Assembly (NCBI GenBank): GCA_027000105.1
Contig: JALTOP010000020.1
Span: 1 to 14,771, forward strand
Length of the DNA: 14,771 nt
Source of the DNA: Planctomycetaceae bacterium
GTDB taxonomy: Bacteria > Planctomycetota > Planctomycetia > Planctomycetales > Planctomycetaceae
Direction of reading: 5' to 3'
Positions 14,070 to 14,771 of this stretch are shown here, piece after piece (within the stretch, counting starts at the first letter, position 1; each line of letters starts with the position of its first letter). The position numbers and the translations under genes were made by a program. A model generated the notes under the pieces. It was not told the origin of the DNA. It ran no database searches and saw only the letters and a program-made list of their open reading frames with translations.

Positions 14070-14771
14070 ATGATGCAACGATCTTTTTCATTCATGATCT
14101 GGTTGAGTTGTGTGATTGCCGGTACGACTGCAATCGCGGGTGGGGATGCCGAGTTTTTCGAATCCAGAATTCGGCCCGTTCTGGTGAAGCACTGTTACGA
14201 ATGTCATTCTTCTGCTTCCGATGAAGTTAAAGGTGGGTTGCTGCTCGATTTTCGAAAAGGGATTCGGACAGGGGGTGAGAGCGGCCCGGCTGTTGTCCCC
14301 GGAAAACCAGCGGAAAGTCTGCTGCTTGAAGCGATTCGGTATGAGTCTTCAGAAATGCCTCCCGCGGGCAAGCTGCCGGAAAGTGTAATCGCCGATTTTG
14401 AGCACTGGATTCGGAATGGTGCGTTCGATCCGCGTGACAACGCTCCCTCTCGAACCGAGGCGGCTGACCTGGCGTGGAAGGCGAACCTGGCCGATCGTTC
14501 GCGCTGGTGGAGTCTTCAACCGCTTAAATCGGTTTCGCCTCCCGAAGTTGATAACAGTTTGTGGGCCGTCGAACCGGTTGACCGCTTTATCTATTCGAAA
14601 TTGGAGAAAGCCGGGTTACCGGTTTCGCCTCCGGCAGATGCACAGACGCTATTGCGACGGCTTTCATTTGTATTGAAGGGGCTGCCACCGACACCCCGGC
14701 AGGTGGTTGAGTTTCCTGCCGCTTATGCTGCCGATGCGGAAACTGCGCTGGCTCGTCTGGTTGATCAGTTT
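14070..14771 (+). CDS. Planctomycete PSCyt1/DUF1549 haem protein, partial (3' end beyond window)
   Basis: The frame is open from ATG 14070 to the last base, giving 234 residues without a stop. A signal peptide occupies about 1-24 (SFMIWLSCVIAGTTAIA). A c-type haem site CYECH (Cys42, Cys45, His46) follows, with Met96 in SSEMPPAGKLP as a possible distal ligand; this is the PSCyt1 domain. From about residue 165 the sequence turns into the DUF1549-like region (VDRFIYSKLEKAGLPVS, then LLRRLSFVLKGLPPTP). Full-length relatives usually continue to 800 residues or more with a DUF1553 domain, so most of the gene is outside. It should be exported and haem-loaded; the function of these proteins is not settled, though they are often found beside sulfatases. 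A second ATG at 14073 has a weak AGG upstream and is an alternative start. It is divergent from the AraC-type gene with 70 bases between start codons. Confidence 0.88.
   Translation, partial: MMQRSFSFMIWLSCVIAGTTAIAGGDAEFFESRIRPVLVKHCYECHSSASDEVKGGLLLDFRKGIRTGGESGPAVVPGKPAESLLLEAIRYESSEMPPAGKLPESVIADFEHWIRNGAFDPRDNAPSRTEAADLAWKANLADRSRWWSLQPLKSVSPPEVDNSLWAVEPVDRFIYSKLEKAGLPVSPPADAQTLLRRLSFVLKGLPPTPRQVVEFPAAYAADAETALARLVDQF

Overview
The window looks like chromosomal DNA from a planctomycete (phylum Planctomycetota). The strongest pointers are the partial gene at the right end, whose order (signal peptide, CxxCH haem site, then a DUF1549-like stretch) is typical of planctomycete PSCyt1/DUF1549 proteins, and the secreted sulfatase beside it. 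A small Tyr-rich exported protein and a long NfeD protein with two ClpP-like domains also fit. This assignment is inference from gene content; no rRNA or other marker gene is present, and no tRNA gene was seen.

Left part, + strand: a glycolate oxidase iron-sulfur subunit (glcF, 108-1484), then a long membrane-bound NfeD-type protease (1763-4072). The NfeD gene has a strong sigma70-like promoter framed by a perfect 9-bp inverted repeat. Next is an ADP-ribosylglycohydrolase (4245-5228) bracketed by two same-orientation 107-bp repeats (4117-4223 and 5340-5446, 95/107 identical). The left copy carries a possible promoter and ends in a terminator-like hairpin just before the ribosome binding site of the hydrolase.

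Middle part, - strand: a signalling operon read right to left. It holds a single-domain CheY-like receiver (8820-8437), a CheC-type phosphatase that overlaps it by 8 bp (8444-7821), and a soluble PAS-GAF-histidine kinase-receiver hybrid (7710-5485). No chemoreceptor, CheA or flagellar gene is in view, so this may be a phosphorelay with its own phosphatase that works outside classical chemotaxis. Upstream of it is an exported M28 zinc peptidase (10348-9146) with a GTG start and a recognisable promoter.

Right part: two small + strand genes, a Tyr-rich exported protein (10708-11010) followed by a strong intrinsic terminator, and a 100-aa protein with a C-terminal membrane anchor (11337-11639) preceded by a 14-bp perfect palindrome. 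Then come an exported sulfatase (11711-13207), an AraC-type regulator with an N-terminal PAS-like domain (13999-13208, stop codon abutting that of the sulfatase), and a divergently transcribed haem-containing PSCyt1/DUF1549 protein (14070 to the window end). The AraC and cytochrome genes both have promoter motifs placed so that transcription would start at or near the start codon, suggesting leaderless mRNAs. The last three genes plausibly form a locus for using sulfated polysaccharides, with the AraC protein as its regulator; this is inferred from family knowledge and adjacency.

Bases 1-107 contain no coding region that can be named. Two TAA stops (87-89 and 96-98) close the glcF frame upstream of its start.
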